From assembly GCA_963921935.1 (NCBI GenBank), contig OY998180.1:101567610-101631609 (forward strand): 64,000 nt of DNA, in the 5' to 3' direction. Below the pieces are notes generated by a model, which worked only from the letters and a program-made list of their open reading frames with translations, was not told the DNA's origin and ran no database searches. This document shows, one piece after another, positions 9,847-19,469 of this stretch; position 1 is the stretch's first letter; every line of letters starts with the position of its first letter. Both the position numbers and the translations under genes were made by a program. Origin of the DNA: Galeruca laticollis (lineage: Eukaryota > Arthropoda > Insecta > Coleoptera > Chrysomelidae).

Positions 9847-10052
9847 TATACATTTTGTTTCTTGGGTTTTCAAGCCTGCCGTACATAGACTATCTAACAC
9901 CTGTTTTAATCGTTTTAAATGCAGTTCTTCAGTTGGTGCTGAGATCAGAATATCATATCTTCAATATATCTGCGAGCACTTTTTTTATTGTTCTTTGAAA
10001 AAGTGATGGAGCAAAATTAACACCAAATGGTAAACGTTTGTATCTAATATCC
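9847..10052 (-). pseudogene. gypsy RT palm segment
   Basis: Minus frame DIRYKRLPFGVNFAPSLFQR is the classic yKRLPFG..sAP..FQR block. It then gives TIKKVLADILKI, and after a break DILISAPTEELHLKRLKQV and GLKTQETKCI. The YxDD box is damaged at the break. LINE B lies on one side of this piece and the NUMT insert on the other. Confidence 0.85.
10043..10052 (+). repeat. left target-site duplication of LINE B
   Basis: TCTAATATCC here recurs at 11963-11972. Part of it overlaps the TAATC tail of LINE B, so the exact length (about 6-10 bp) is uncertain. Confidence 0.65.
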
Positions 10053-10267
10053 TTGGCGAAAGCTTGACCTTGGGACTGGGAATGCGGAGATCGCCTCTGC
10101 ATCCCGGTAAACTGGGCGGAGCAGCCTGCGGGTCGAGAGTGTGACTCGAGATCAAGAAACCTGCTTGAACTCCGAGGAAGATATTGCCATGGTGGCCGAG
10201 AAGGGTCAGGGAGAGACAAAGGAGGGGGATGAATAGAGGCTGAGTAACTCTGCCTCTTTCATCCATA

Positions 10268-11249
10268 ATAATTCTCGTTCACGAATGTAGCTCAGATTAA
10301 CCTGCATCACGCGAAGGGAGCTTCAGCCGTGATTGCAAGGTTGTTCGCTAGACTACAACTGGATGTTGTACTGATCCAAGAACTAAGGATCAACAAAGAA
10401 GGCCAAATCAAAGGTTTGGCATGCAAGGATTCCAAATTGATTTATGATCAAAGGCAAGTATCTCCGCGTGCCTATGTAATCATAAGAAATAACATAAAAT
10501 ATATTTGTGTTTCAGAATACGTGTCACGGGGCCTTCTTCCAATCATGGTTCACCTCAACATTGGGGGTATCGACCGAGACATCGTCATTGCATCTGCCTA
10601 CTTCGCTGGAGACGGGCCGATGACACCGCCAGAAGAGGTACAAGAGCTAGTGAGACACTGCAATAGCAGACGGCTGCCAATTATAATTGGTTGTGATGCC
10701 AACGCACACAATACCGTGTGGGGAAGCACTAATAACAACGCAAAAGGTGAGTGTTTATTAGAATATCTCTTAGCAAATAACCTTGAGACCTTAAATGTGG
10801 GGACAACCCCCACCTTTGTCACGAGAGCAAAAGAAAAGGTCGTGGACGTAACAATTGTTAATGTTGCTTCTAGGAGAAATGTAAAAGATTGGAGGGTGAT
10901 GAGCGAGTCATCGCTTTCCGACCATAGGATCATCGAATTTAGGATAGAGGGAAATACCACCTCGATTCCGACAATCCGAAATCCTAGAAATACTGATGGG
11001 TCTCTTTACAAGACCAATCTGAAGGACAATTTGGAACAAGTCGAAGTGAATGGAATAAATCACCCGCACTACGACCTGGAACAAAGAGTCGAACAGATCA
11101 GTGAGGCAATAATGGAAGCTTTTCATTCCAGTTGCCCACTGTCAAAAGCTCGTTCAGAAAAGGACGCTCCTTGGTGGAATGAGAACCTGTCAATCCTCAG
11201 AAAAGAGGTCCGTCGGCTCTTTAATAGAGCCAAACGTGACGGTAATTGA
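10268..11249 (+). pseudogene. LINE B endonuclease (EEP domain)
   Basis: The frame is open from the TAA at about 10265. Homology begins at QINLHHAKGASAVIARLFAR (about 10290), upstream of the GTG at 10329, so 10329 is not the real start. Motifs visible are VVLIQELR (catalytic Glu), IVIASAYFAGDGP, IIIGCDANAHNTVWGS (GDxN-type, with Cys before Asp), GTTPTFVTRAKEKVVDVTIV and SESSLSDHRIIEF (terminal SDH). All expected EEP motifs are present, so the domain itself looks complete. It would nick target DNA for target-primed reverse transcription. It ends with TGA at 11247-11249, after a basic linker. Confidence 0.85.
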
Positions 11250-11374
11250 CAGAGGTACACTGAGAAGCTTACTCACTACAATAAAGAGATTAGGAAGGCC
11301 AAAAGGCTTATAATTTTCAAGCCTTTTGCGAAAAGATCACTTCCACTCACACAGCCGCCAGACTACAAAAAGTC

Positions 11375-11748
11375 ATGCCCAATGGGGGAATTATCCCCAC
11401 AATGTCGCTGAAAAAGCCAGACGGATCATACACGGAAGGTGAAGAGGAACCATCGATTCTTCTTCTTAGAACCCACTTTCCAGGTAGTGAACCAGCAACA
11501 AGTACCGAAATAGCAATGAATTACACTAAAAAATCCTGCAAGGAAGATTGTGACATTGCTAAGAAAATATTTACCAGGCAACGGTTGGAATGGGCAATAA
11601 GTATCTTTCAACCATATAAATCACCAGGAGTGGATGGAATATTTCCAGCAATCCTGCAGCAAGGGATAGAGGAGATTCTTCCTCACCTGCTGAAGATTAC
11701 AAGAAGCTGTCTAGCAGTGGATCTAATACCTAGAAAATGGATCACCTA
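11375..11748 (+). pseudogene. LINE B RT N-terminus
   Basis: After broken linker sequence (11250-11374) the frame reads SILLLRTHFPGSEPA and WAISIFQPYKSPGVDGIFPA (the F.PYKSPG.DGi..a.LQ block of the RT fingers). It continues LPHLLKITRSCLAVDLIPRK to WIT. The palm with its catalytic YADD is absent, removed by the internal deletion. Confidence 0.8.
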
Positions 11749-11889
11749 GTTCTAGAATGCCTCGCCATTGCAAGCCAACGCAAGAAATGCTTCGGACAAG
11801 AAACTTGTAAGAGTGAGGATCTAACCTCGTTGAAGCCGTCCCAAATACTAGAGTTCATTAGAACCCTGGAACTGGAAGGCGAGCTGTAG
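11749..11889 (+). pseudogene. LINE B ORF2 C-terminal end
   Basis: In a different frame from the RT, HLVLECLAIASQRKKCF, then SLKPSQILEFIRTLELEGEL and TAG. This is the usual end of this LINE type: the last Cys of the zinc knuckle, then L.PS.IL.FI..L.LEGEL. It is fused directly behind the RT fingers, so RT palm, thumb and RNase H are missing. Confidence 0.75.
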
Positions 11890-11972
11890 TAGTAGCGAGA
11901 TAGGGAGGGCACAATAAACCTTAGGTTTCAGTGCATTGTAACCCCGTTAAAATCTAATCTAATCTAATATCC

Positions 11973-12400
11973 CTGATGAGTGGAAATTACCAAGTACTTT
12001 CGGGAAACTGGGTGAACTTGTAATTGCAAATAGGCATCTTTTAAATCAATTTTACTAAAGTACTTGCCATCATTTAACTTTGATAATAAATCTTCTAGTA
12101 TTTGAATCGGATAATCATCTTTAACGACTTGTTGAGTTATTTAAACTGAAAAGTCTCCACATAATCTTATGTTTCCATTTGAAGTTAGTGCTACAACAAT
12201 TGGAGTTGCCCATTCGATTGGATCTGTAGACATGTTAACTGGTTCCAGGACATCTTCCTGAACAAGTCTGTTGATTTCAACTTTGACACTATTATGTAAA
12301 GCGATAGGAACTGGTCTCGGACGAAAAGCTTTTTGTATTGTGTTTGGTTTTATATTATTTCTACCATATGGCCTTCAATTAACTGTAGCAATGCGGCCAC
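11973..12400 (-). pseudogene. gypsy RT N-terminal half
   Basis: Minus-strand reading gives AFRPRPVPIALHNSVKVEIN, RLVQEDVLEPVNMSTDPIEW, ATPIVVALTSNGNIRLCGDF (ATPIV.v...G.iRlCGDF), a stop, then YPIQILEDLLSKL and GKYFSKIDLKDAYLQL (FSKiDL.dAY.Q). The catalytic Asp of the first RT motif is intact. The frame stops at LINE B and resumes at 10052. Confidence 0.85.
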
Positions 12401-12964
12401 TAAATAAGTCTTTGTACTATTGCAGTAACGTTTTTAGTTTGATATTTGTTGAATATAATACATACTCTTGATCCTGGCGGCAAAGGAAGCTTAAAAGCAA
12501 GGCACCATTCAAGTCCAAACAGAGGGATGCCGTTAATATTTGTGATATAAACTGGTAGTTTCTCCTGTGCGTTGAAAGCTGCCACTTATATTAATAAAAC
12601 CAAGGGTCTTTATTTAAATATTGGTATAACTGCTAAAATTCTCCGTTGGCGAAAGTGTTGGTTTTCCAATATTCCCCCACATTGTTTTTCCTATAATGTA
12701 ATATACAGAACCGGGATCATGTAACATTTCAATATTATCTTTATTTAGGTATACTTTGAGAAGAACTTTCGTACCTTTGCTCACCTTATGTATATAATTG
12801 ATATCTGATAAATCTGTTGAAGTTTGAATGGTTTCACTAATATAGTTCAACTCATCATGCTCATTATCTCTGATGTAACGTGTTTGGCGTTGGGGTGCTT
12901 CAACTTCTGCTTTTCCGGTAGCTATACTCTTGCAAAATGGTTGAGAGATCTGCAGAAGGAACAT
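12400..12964 (-). pseudogene. gypsy protease and pre-RT linker
   Basis: The 12964-12614 frame ends with MLHDPGSVYYIIGKTMWGNI and GKPTLSPTENF. This is the D(T/S)GS...I....W..lG.P.L.P. block of retroviral-type aspartic proteases, but with DPG in place of DTG/DSG. The linker VYITNINGIPLFGLEWCLAF (12550-12480) continues in the next frame. It includes the conserved I.LFG..W stretch that precedes RT in this gypsy type. Confidence 0.75.
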
Positions 12965-13049
12965 ATTGTTTCCTTATTGCTGGGTATTGTTTGTTTCATG
13001 TTGTCATGTCTTGTGTTGCCCCGAGTAACATTTTTTTTTAGGGTTAAGC

Positions 13050-13560
13050 GTTAAGTTAGGTTTTTGTTTGTCACTAGAGTACCGATTTTTTTCTCGTTTT
13101 TTATCTATAAGTGTGATTCTCGTTGTTATTTGATAGCGAAGCAAGCGTTGTGTTTGTAAAAATGACTGTTCAAGAACGGTTGCTGTTGTTTGTACCTGTT
13201 CTAGTGTTGCTGAATTATCAGAATGTTGCCTGATAATTTACTGTTGCCATGTTGTTTTTAATCTCGATTACTAGTTGGTCACGTATACGTTCTTTTAGAT
13301 TGTCGCCAAAATCACAATTTCATGCCAGTATTCGAAGAGCTGCTACGAATTGTGTAACTGTTTCATCCTTTCATCTAAATCTGGTTGCAAATGTTACTCG
13401 TTCTGATAAAATATAATAAACTTTTTTCTATAAAAACTATCCAATACTGTTATAAGCTCGGCATAACTTTTATCTACTACTGTGATGTTGGGATACAGGA
13501 TACATATGATAAAGTTGAAACTAATGGTCAGAAATATTACTTCACTTCTTTATTTGACAT
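13050..13560 (-). pseudogene. gypsy gag (Retrotrans_gag) remnant
   Basis: Minus-strand reading gives DKSYAELITVLDSFYRKK, then KDETVTQFVAALRILA and NCDFGDNLKERIRDQLVI. These match the gag core 'E.v.qFv.aLr.La..CdFG..L.e.irD.lv.Gi' of Ty3/gypsy elements. Two stops and shifts break it, and no zinc knuckle is recognisable downstream. Confidence 0.75.
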
Positions 13561-14058
13561 ATTTTCAGGCGACTAAGTAATTTGTTTTATTACAAATATA
13601 ATATACAGACAATACCAAATGTGTTTTGAAGTTTATTCAACAATAAGTAAAATAATGACAATATCCTCCTTAAATAAACTATATTTGTTCTGGCATTTTC
13701 AGATATTTTTTATCAAACAATTATTAGTTTTCGTTCTATTGATGCCAAGTTGATAAACAATATATTTTATTAATTATTTGCAATTATGCATTATTACCAA
13801 ATATTTGATTTTGTACTTTAGGACAATATAGGTACTTAATGTCCTTTCTTGATGATACAACTTTATTAGGTTTAATAAAGTAATTGTAAAGCATCTTAAA
13901 AGTATCTGGTCCTACCGTACTAAGCAAAACATTATTTTTGTTAAGCAGATCTGAAAGTATCTTTAGTAAAACGATAAAAAAAGTATCTAAGATACTAAAA
14001 ATATCTTAGTTACTTTTATTTAAGATACTTTTTGGTTCATATAAAAGTTACTTTTACA
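13561..14058. other. gypsy leader or unrelated DNA with AAGTATCT repeats (left part)
   Basis: No gene is seen. From about 13890 the motif AAGTATCT/AGATACTT recurs every 15-40 bp. The same motif fills 16571-16710 on the other side of the Harbinger element, so the array was continuous before Harbinger inserted. Confidence 0.6.
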
Positions 14059-14321
14059 TTAAATCGAATTAATAAAAAGAAAGGAATTGCATAAAAGGAA
14101 AAGGTCAAAGTAAAAGGTTTTGCTACAAGTAAAAGGTAAAAGTAAAAGGAAACCCTTGTCTCCAAATTAATAATGATTACCTTATACTTGCAAGTAAATG
14201 CTTCTGTAGAAGAGTAAAAGGGTCTCATACATGTCGAGACACGCGAAGCAGTCAGTTGTTTACAACGTGCCAATTCGTCTATATTCACGAGCTGATTAAT
14301 AGTGGTAAGTTGGGTTTTGAA

Positions 14322-15194
14322 ATGTCTTTGTCAAGTGAAGGCGAAACTGAACAACAGTACAATAATAGCAGTGAGTTAAAATGTATTGCTGATGAATTTC
14401 GCAGCTGTCCTATTATTTTGGCTAAGTCACAGGTTTCGAAAGTGAAAAAAAGGAAAGCGATCGCAAAGGTATTGCAAAAATACAAAGCATTATTTGGTAA
14501 AGAATTAGATGCCAAACGTTTCATGAAAAAAGTCAACAACATGAAGAGTAGACTTAAGAAAAAACCGGACTTAAAGAAAACAGGAAACAAAAGAATAAAA
14601 CCAGTAGACTGGGAAGAACAAATGGTGGCAGCAGTAGAGGGAGATACAAATCCGACTATCAGCAGAATTAAAGGTGATTTAATTGTGTATATATCTATCT
14701 TATTTTCGAAAATAATGGTTGTAATGATTGCTAACATATGCGACTGTTTACGTCAGTAAATCTGAAAAAAAGAACTAAAATTACTCAGCAGAAAAACGAT
14801 AGGTTCTGATCTTACAATGCTTTACACATGGCCAATACAAATCGGCATATTGCAAAATCCAACAACAGAAAGTGATTTGGTGCCAATCTCATCATCAAGT
14901 GTCTCCGTTTCAGCAGAAAATAGTACAAAAGCAACCAAAGCCAGTATGCCACCAAGGAGAAAAACAGCCACAGATAAGTATGAAACCGATGAAACCAAAA
15001 ATTTAACCACAAACGAGTTACAGCGATTAGTTTTATTCCAACAATTTCAAACATAAACTTTGCAAAGGGATTATTATAAAAAAAAACTACAAAAGTTACA
15101 AAGTGAACATTGTGATACTCATCAAAAAACAGGTGATACTTTGCAGTACAACAATATTGTTGACGGAGATAAAAGTTTTTACGATTTGAATTGA
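14322..15194 (+). pseudogene. Harbinger Myb/SANT-like DNA-binding protein
   Basis: The ATG at 14322 gives MSLSSEGETEQQYNNSSELK, then a basic helical region (KVKKRKAIAKVLQKYKALFG, KELDAKRFMKKVNNMKSRLK) and PVDWEEQMVAAVEGDTNP. The pattern fits the trihelix/Myb-like protein that accompanies Harbinger transposase and brings it to DNA. The frame leaves the family pattern after RIKG (about 14672), where a GGTGATTT could act as a splice donor. A second coding block (14838-15194) has a Ser/Thr-rich linker (PISSSSVSVSAENSTKATKA) and a lysine-rich coiled region. One in-frame TAA at 15054-15056 interrupts it, after which reading continues in frame to TGA 15192-15194. Confidence 0.65.
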
Positions 15195-15318
15195 ATAACA
15201 TTATTAACCGTTACAAATAATATTTACGTATTTGGAATATATTTCATTTTATTATAAGTGTTCATTAAAATCAATAATAACTACATCAACTGTCTAATTA
15301 TTGCAGCCAAATTTTTCC

Positions 15319-16294
15319 TCACCGTTTGTCCTCGGCGACGAAGACGAGAAGTCTATTTTCATCATTGTCATCATTAATAGGAAAGTATTCATCTTCTTCA
15401 GGAATATCTTCAGGTCCTTCGAAGTCAGGATCTCTTAAATATTTTGCAATGTTATGCAATATAATACATGCCACTATTATTTTTGGGACGTTTGTAAGTT
15501 TTACCCGGCAGACATATTGTAATATGGGAAATCGTCGTTTTAACTGCCCAAAGCACCTTTCGATTACAACCCTTTTCGATTTCAACAGTGCATTGAATAC
15601 CCTCTCTGTATGATTAATTGGATTTTTGAATGGTGTCATCAACCAGGGCTCTATTCCATATCCACTATCACCGACCAATACCGCGTTCTGTGATGTATGC
15701 ATAACTTGTCTAATGTGGGAGTTTTGTCAAATTCAGGCATCGTGCACAGATCCAGGCCAACTAACGTCAACACTGGTAAAAATTTCTTTTGCATCACAAG
15801 TAGCTTAAATATTCATGTTGGTTTTCCTTTCCGATTTATGTATTCGTCCCCATGAATTCATGGTTTAAGAATTCCGACATGAGTGCAATCGATTACACCA
15901 ATCGCTGTTGTAAAGCGATATTTTGTTTGCCACAATTCCTTTGCCTGCAGGATTTCATTTTCAGTACTGGGAAATTTTATCCAATTATCAGCTTTTGTAA
16001 TAATACGGTTCGCCACAGCCTTAACAGTAAGTGATGCTGTACCTTGAGTTACTCTAAGTTCTTCTCCGATTCCACTTTGATAACCAGGATCGGTTAGGTA
16101 TCGCAAACATATCTTCATTTTTTGCACTGCCGACAGTGCACCGCCTCGGGTCTCTCCAGTTTCATGTAAAAATGGTTTGCAAATCATTCAACATTATTTT
16201 CCTGAAAGCGAAATAACTTTTTAAAATCTTTGCTGTTTGGAGTACAACGAGGTTTGTAATGTTTGACGTCTCTCACGTTCACCAAATCAGCCAT
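15319..16294 (-). pseudogene. Harbinger DDE transposase
   Basis: Begins MADLVNVRDVKHYKPRCTPN at 16294. A +1 shift near 16185 leads to the ALSAVQKMKICLRYLTDPGY helix-turn-helix entry. Catalytic residues: first Asp in AIGVIDCTHVGI (about 15885), second Asp in VLVGDSGYGIEPWLMTPF (about 15670), Glu in KRVVIERCFGQLKRRFPIL (about 15560). The EYINRKGKPTINI and VSWPGSVHDA motifs lie between, with two stop codons. It ends AEDKR and TGA near 15321. All three catalytic residues survive; the stops and shift inactivate it. Confidence 0.9.
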
Positions 16295-16570
16295 AGCAAG
16301 AGTTAATCACATACACACCTTTTACTACTACGATTAATCTGCATCTGACTAGATGCATCAATATGCAAGGATTTGCTTCAACAAGTAAGTGAAGGCTTTA
16401 CTTTATTAATATGCATTTACTTCAATCTAAAGGTAAACGTCGACTGGATAAGGATTTGCTTTTGCTAAAAGAGGAAAGGTTTTGCTTATTTTTTATTAAT
16501 ACAACTTAAAGTGAAAGGTCCATAATTTGCAAGTAAAAGGTTTTGCTTTGTTTTATTAATTCGACTTATT

Positions 16571-16710
16571 AGATACTCCTTAAAAGTATCTATTATCTTT
16601 TATCATTAAAAGTATCTTTTGATACTAAAAGTATCTTAGATACTTAAAAGTGTCTTAGATACAAAAAAGTATCTTAGATACTTAGAACTTGAGGAAATAG
16701 ATACTTTTTC
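16571..16710. repeat. AAGTATCT/AGATACTT repeat array (right part)
   Basis: At least eight copies of AAGTATCT or its complement in 140 bp, continuing the array at 13890-14058 across the Harbinger insertion. Such short subterminal repeats are common near the ends of hAT elements, but I found no matching terminal repeat. Confidence 0.55.
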
Positions 16711-16894
16711 ATGATCCGATATGCTTCGTCTTCGTGCTAGCCATAACGTGAGAGATGATGTGTATTGTTTTTAGCATCTCGCCCGCACTACACATTTATA
16801 CTTTTACAGCAGTAAGTTATTTTGACGTTAGTTCGGACTCGTTAAAGGAAGACATTATAGTGCATAATCACTAGTCAAAGGCCATGAGGAATCG

Positions 16895-17560
16895 AATTGA
16901 AACCGTATTGCAGACTCGCTTGCCAGGAAGGCAGCCTCCCACAAATTCTTCGGACCTGGCACTTTTATTGGTCTATCGGCGTCAGCGACGGCCGACCTAT
17001 TAAAGGAACAATCCCTTAATAAGTTTAAGGGTAGATGGGACGACGCAGAAGGCTGCAGGCTTGCCAAGGAACTGCTACAGTATCCGGATAGCAAAGTAGC
17101 CAAAAAATACGTGACTATGAACAGACAAAACCTACGAACAGCCACGGGTATTCTGACTGGTCACTGCCATCTAGGAAAGCACCTCCACAGACTGGGTCTG
17201 TCTAACACCCCACTTTGTAGAGGATGTGAACAAGAAGATGAGACTATCGAACACATTCTTTGCGAATGTAAGACACTCTCTCATTTTAGGTTTCATGCAT
17301 TCGGCGAGCACAGACTAACATACGCCAGTATGAGAGAACTTAGTTCAGGCGACGTTATCGCCTACTTCAAGGAAGTAAGCTCGATGACGAGCTATAGAAG
17401 GATGCACAATGGGCCAATTGTGGCCTAAGTGTTGTGGGGTCACCCATCCTTCAAACTTTTACAGATACAGATTTCATTGGACTGCCTTCGTACAATTTAT
17501 AACTTTTGGTGTAAAATCGTCCAATATGTTCCATTTCTTTCTTTTCAATAAATTTCAATA
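16895..17560 (+). mobile_element. LINE C: 5'-truncated non-LTR element tail
   Basis: Coding sequence starts at the very end of RNase H (ADSLARKAASHKFFGPG, about 16910), the end of the NE.ADSLAR block. It continues open through QNLRTATGILTGHCHLGKHL and RLGLSNTPLCRGCEQEDETI EHILCECKT (the C-x2-C...H-x4-C knuckle) to TAA at 17426-17428. A 3' UTR of about 130 bp follows. It is related to LINE A but clearly a different family. The 5' truncation is typical of incomplete target-primed reverse transcription. The exact 3' end and target duplication are not clear. Confidence 0.8.
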
Positions 17561-18214
17561 ATACTTAACTCTCATCATTCTCCTACGCACTTTTAAGTGT
17601 CTTTACACCACTAAGCAAGAAACGTCTTTGTGACGTTGAGTTACGTTATTTTCAAGTACCTTACAAAATGTTCTCATTTAAATATCTAATTGACGCAACA
17701 GGTACGACTTTGTGTGAGTTTTAAGTAAATTACGTTTTTGGAATTTTAAAAATGTAGGCATATGATTGTTACGTTATCAACAAAACGTGTTAAAAATGTA
17801 ACATTTATGTTGGTTTAAAAAATGTAAGTTTACATTGCCGACATGTTTTTGTGCTTCTTTGTTAAATATAATTGAAATGTAATAGAAACATGACATCCTT
17901 GTTAATTTAAAAAACGTCTATTTAAAATATATCAGATACGTTGATGTATTAACTCATATATAAATATAATTCACAAAAAATTTCAAATAATGCGTATGTC
18001 TCGACTAAACTTCTTAATATAGTATACAAGTTTTTCAACCTAACAAAACTAGGTATTTATTTTGTTTCATGATGAATAAAGAAGATATGATATTGTGCAT
18101 CCGACGGTCACGTAGGCGACGTCACAGGTGAGAACTAACCTTTAAAACCCTTCGACTTTCATTTGTATTGTTACTTTTTGGGTAGAAACCATTTAATCAC
18201 TATAGGTATCCCCC
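17561..18214. other. presumed gypsy leader
   Basis: AT-rich, no coding potential. By position on the minus strand it is the untranslated leader between LTR/PBS and gag, but this rests only on order. Confidence 0.35.
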
Positions 18215-18228
18215 ATGGTCGGGTGCCA
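18215..18228 (-). promoter_or_regulatory. possible tRNA primer-binding site
   Basis: On the minus strand TGGCACCCGACCAT lies 9 nt downstream of the LTR 3' end. It starts with TGG, as primer-binding sites complementary to a tRNA CCA end do, and resembles the TGGCGCCCAAC type. The matching tRNA is not identified. Confidence 0.45.
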
Positions 18229-18237
18229 ACGCCCCTG

Positions 18238-18590
18238 TGTTGGACAACAAAGAGACCTTCAATAGCTGGGGCCAATAAAAGTCGCTGGCTCTTTAAGGAC
18301 TTTATTAATATAGTAAAGTATGTTCATCAGGAACAATAAAGAATGTACTATCAACAAATACTTAATACATGTAACTTAAAATACATGTAAATGCCATTGC
18401 AAGAACCGGCATACGGAGACACATCGTTTTTCTATCTGACACACAGATGACATTTCTCACTTCTGTCATCGAACTTATTATTTATAGAGCTAGTGTAGAT
18501 TACTTATAATTGAATTTTAATTCTTTCATGTGACGTTTCCTTTGAGGCAACCCTGTTGGGAGTTGGACCCTTTAGGCCCAAATCCCAACA
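18238..18590 (-). repeat. LTR of a minus-strand retrotransposon
   Basis: A 353 bp block reads, on the minus strand, from TGTTGGGATTTGGGCC to TTGTTGTCCAACA, so it has TG...CA ends and short inverted termini. On the minus strand it holds a TATA box (CTATAAATA around 18488-18480) followed about 180 nt later by AATAAA (18306-18301), the expected U3-R layout. A PBS-like site follows. It is likely the 5' LTR of the gypsy element. A solo LTR of another family is the alternative, since no second LTR is in the window to compare. Confidence 0.6.
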
Positions 18591-18687
18591 CTTTTTTAAC
18601 AAAGTAAATCGTTATTATTTTATTGTTAAACTGGTGTTATTAGGTGCCATTTGAGTTAACAGTAGTTTTTTGTTATTTAAATTAACA

Positions 18688-19450
18688 ATGAGGTGTGCAG
18701 TGTCCTTATGTAAAACGGATAATCAATGTAAAAGTTTCACTAGGTACCAGGTTCTTTCGTTTTCCAATGGATGCCAATTTACAAAAAGCATGGATAAATG
18801 CATGTAAACGCAAGGACAAATTTAATGTAAAATATACCAGGGTTTGTAGTAAACACTTCTTAGAAGAGAATTATGAAATAAACTTAAAATCTGAACTTTG
18901 TGGTCATTTATATTCAGCAAAAAATCAACGAGAATTGAAGGCCGACGCAATACCAACATTAAATTTGCCGATATCTATAGAAACTAGAAAACTGCGATTA
19001 GCATAAAGAAATAGGTCAAAACTTGTTAAAGACATTCTCCAAAAGAAGTAAGTAAACAGTTATTTGGTCGTTTATAAGTAATTGAGTAGTAAAAATGTTA
19101 TAGTTTGAGGAATGAATTAGTTGTTTAGTTTTTGTAAGTGTATATTCATTTGTTCTTAATTTGTATATTTTCTTACAGTAAGAAGCAAGGTGATGGGGCT
19201 AATAGTAGTCAGATAGAACACTGCTCGTTAGATGACTCAATCGAGAGATATTTGGTACGACAAACAAACTGATATAGAATAAATTTAAATTATTTATTTT
19301 ATCAATTTTTCAGTACTCAGACATACATTGATGATCGAGATTAAACTATCTTGAAATTAATACAAGATATCGATTGTCTGAAAAGTAAAAATGAGGCATA
19401 TCAAAATATTTTCACTCCAAATCAACTAAAATAAACGGTTTTAGAGATTA
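18688..19450 (+). pseudogene. THAP-domain gene relic (P-element-like)
   Basis: An ATG at 18688 gives MRCAVSLCKTDNQCKS. After a shift near 18745 it reads GTRFFRFPMDANLQKAWINA and YTRVCSKHFLEENYE. Together these show the THAP C2CH zinc pattern (C-x4-C ... W ... C-x2-H-F). AG/GTAAGT-like sites follow near 19048, and acceptors precede two more coding-like blocks (19180-19255 and 19313-19430). The last of these reads LIQDIDCLKSKNEAYQNIF and TPNQLK, resembling the coiled coil and 'IFT..Q' stretch of P-element/THAP9-type transposases. The transposase core is missing; the satellite begins at once. Confidence 0.6.
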
Positions 19451-19469
19451 AAACTAACTTTTCCGCATC

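Larger units (their letters stand above)
10053..11962 (+). mobile_element. LINE B: non-LTR retrotransposon with internal deletion
   Basis: A 1.9 kb element in the gypsy RT gene. It has an endonuclease (10268-11249), the RT fingers (11375-11748), then an abrupt join to the very C-terminal end of ORF2 (11749-11889), a short 3' UTR and a tandem AATCTAATCTAATCTAAT tail (11951-11968). TAATC-type microsatellite tails are typical of several insect LINE families. The 5' end (10053-10267) does not hold a recognisable ORF1. It is of the same broad R1/Jockey type as LINE A but a different family. Confidence 0.85.
14061..16567. mobile_element. PIF/Harbinger DNA transposon, two divergent-converging genes
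   Basis: A 2.5 kb element. Its ends are inverted: AAATCGAATTAATAAAA (14061-14077) against the complement of TTTTATTAATTCGACTT (16551-16567), one mismatch in 17. A 3-bp duplication flanks it (ATT at 14058-14060 and 16568-16570; TTA is an equally possible reading). Inside, a Myb/SANT-like protein gene runs rightward and a DDE transposase gene runs leftward, the standard two-gene layout of Harbinger elements. Both carry stops or shifts. The subterminal regions have short 'AAAAGG' repeats. Confidence 0.85.
3295..18590 (-). mobile_element. Ty3/gypsy retrotransposon relic, 3'-truncated and multiply invaded
   Basis: Minus-strand pieces occur in the right order for a Ty3/gypsy element: LTR (18238-18590), leader, gag (about 13560-13050), protease (about 12760-12614), RT (12400-11973, then 10052-9847, then 8684-8490), RNase H (to 8148, resuming at 4291) and integrase (4060-3296). 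Each gap in the frame is filled by another mobile sequence, and reading resumes at the next residue or nearly so. The 3' end with its LTR is missing at about 3295. All domains carry stops and shifts, so the element is dead. Assigning the LTR to this element is an inference from strand and order; LINE C and Harbinger separate the LTR from gag. Confidence 0.7.

Noticed and set aside
10598..10960. 120-codon minus ORF inside LINE B endonuclease
   Set aside because: Shadow of the endonuclease frame, which shows all EEP motifs.
14285..14737. 150-codon hydrophobic minus ORF
   Set aside because: Reverse of the lysine-rich Harbinger Myb-like gene; the hydrophobic look comes from complementing AAA/AAG codons.
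14812..15201. 129-codon minus ORF
   Set aside because: Same reason: reverse complement of the second block of the Myb-like gene.
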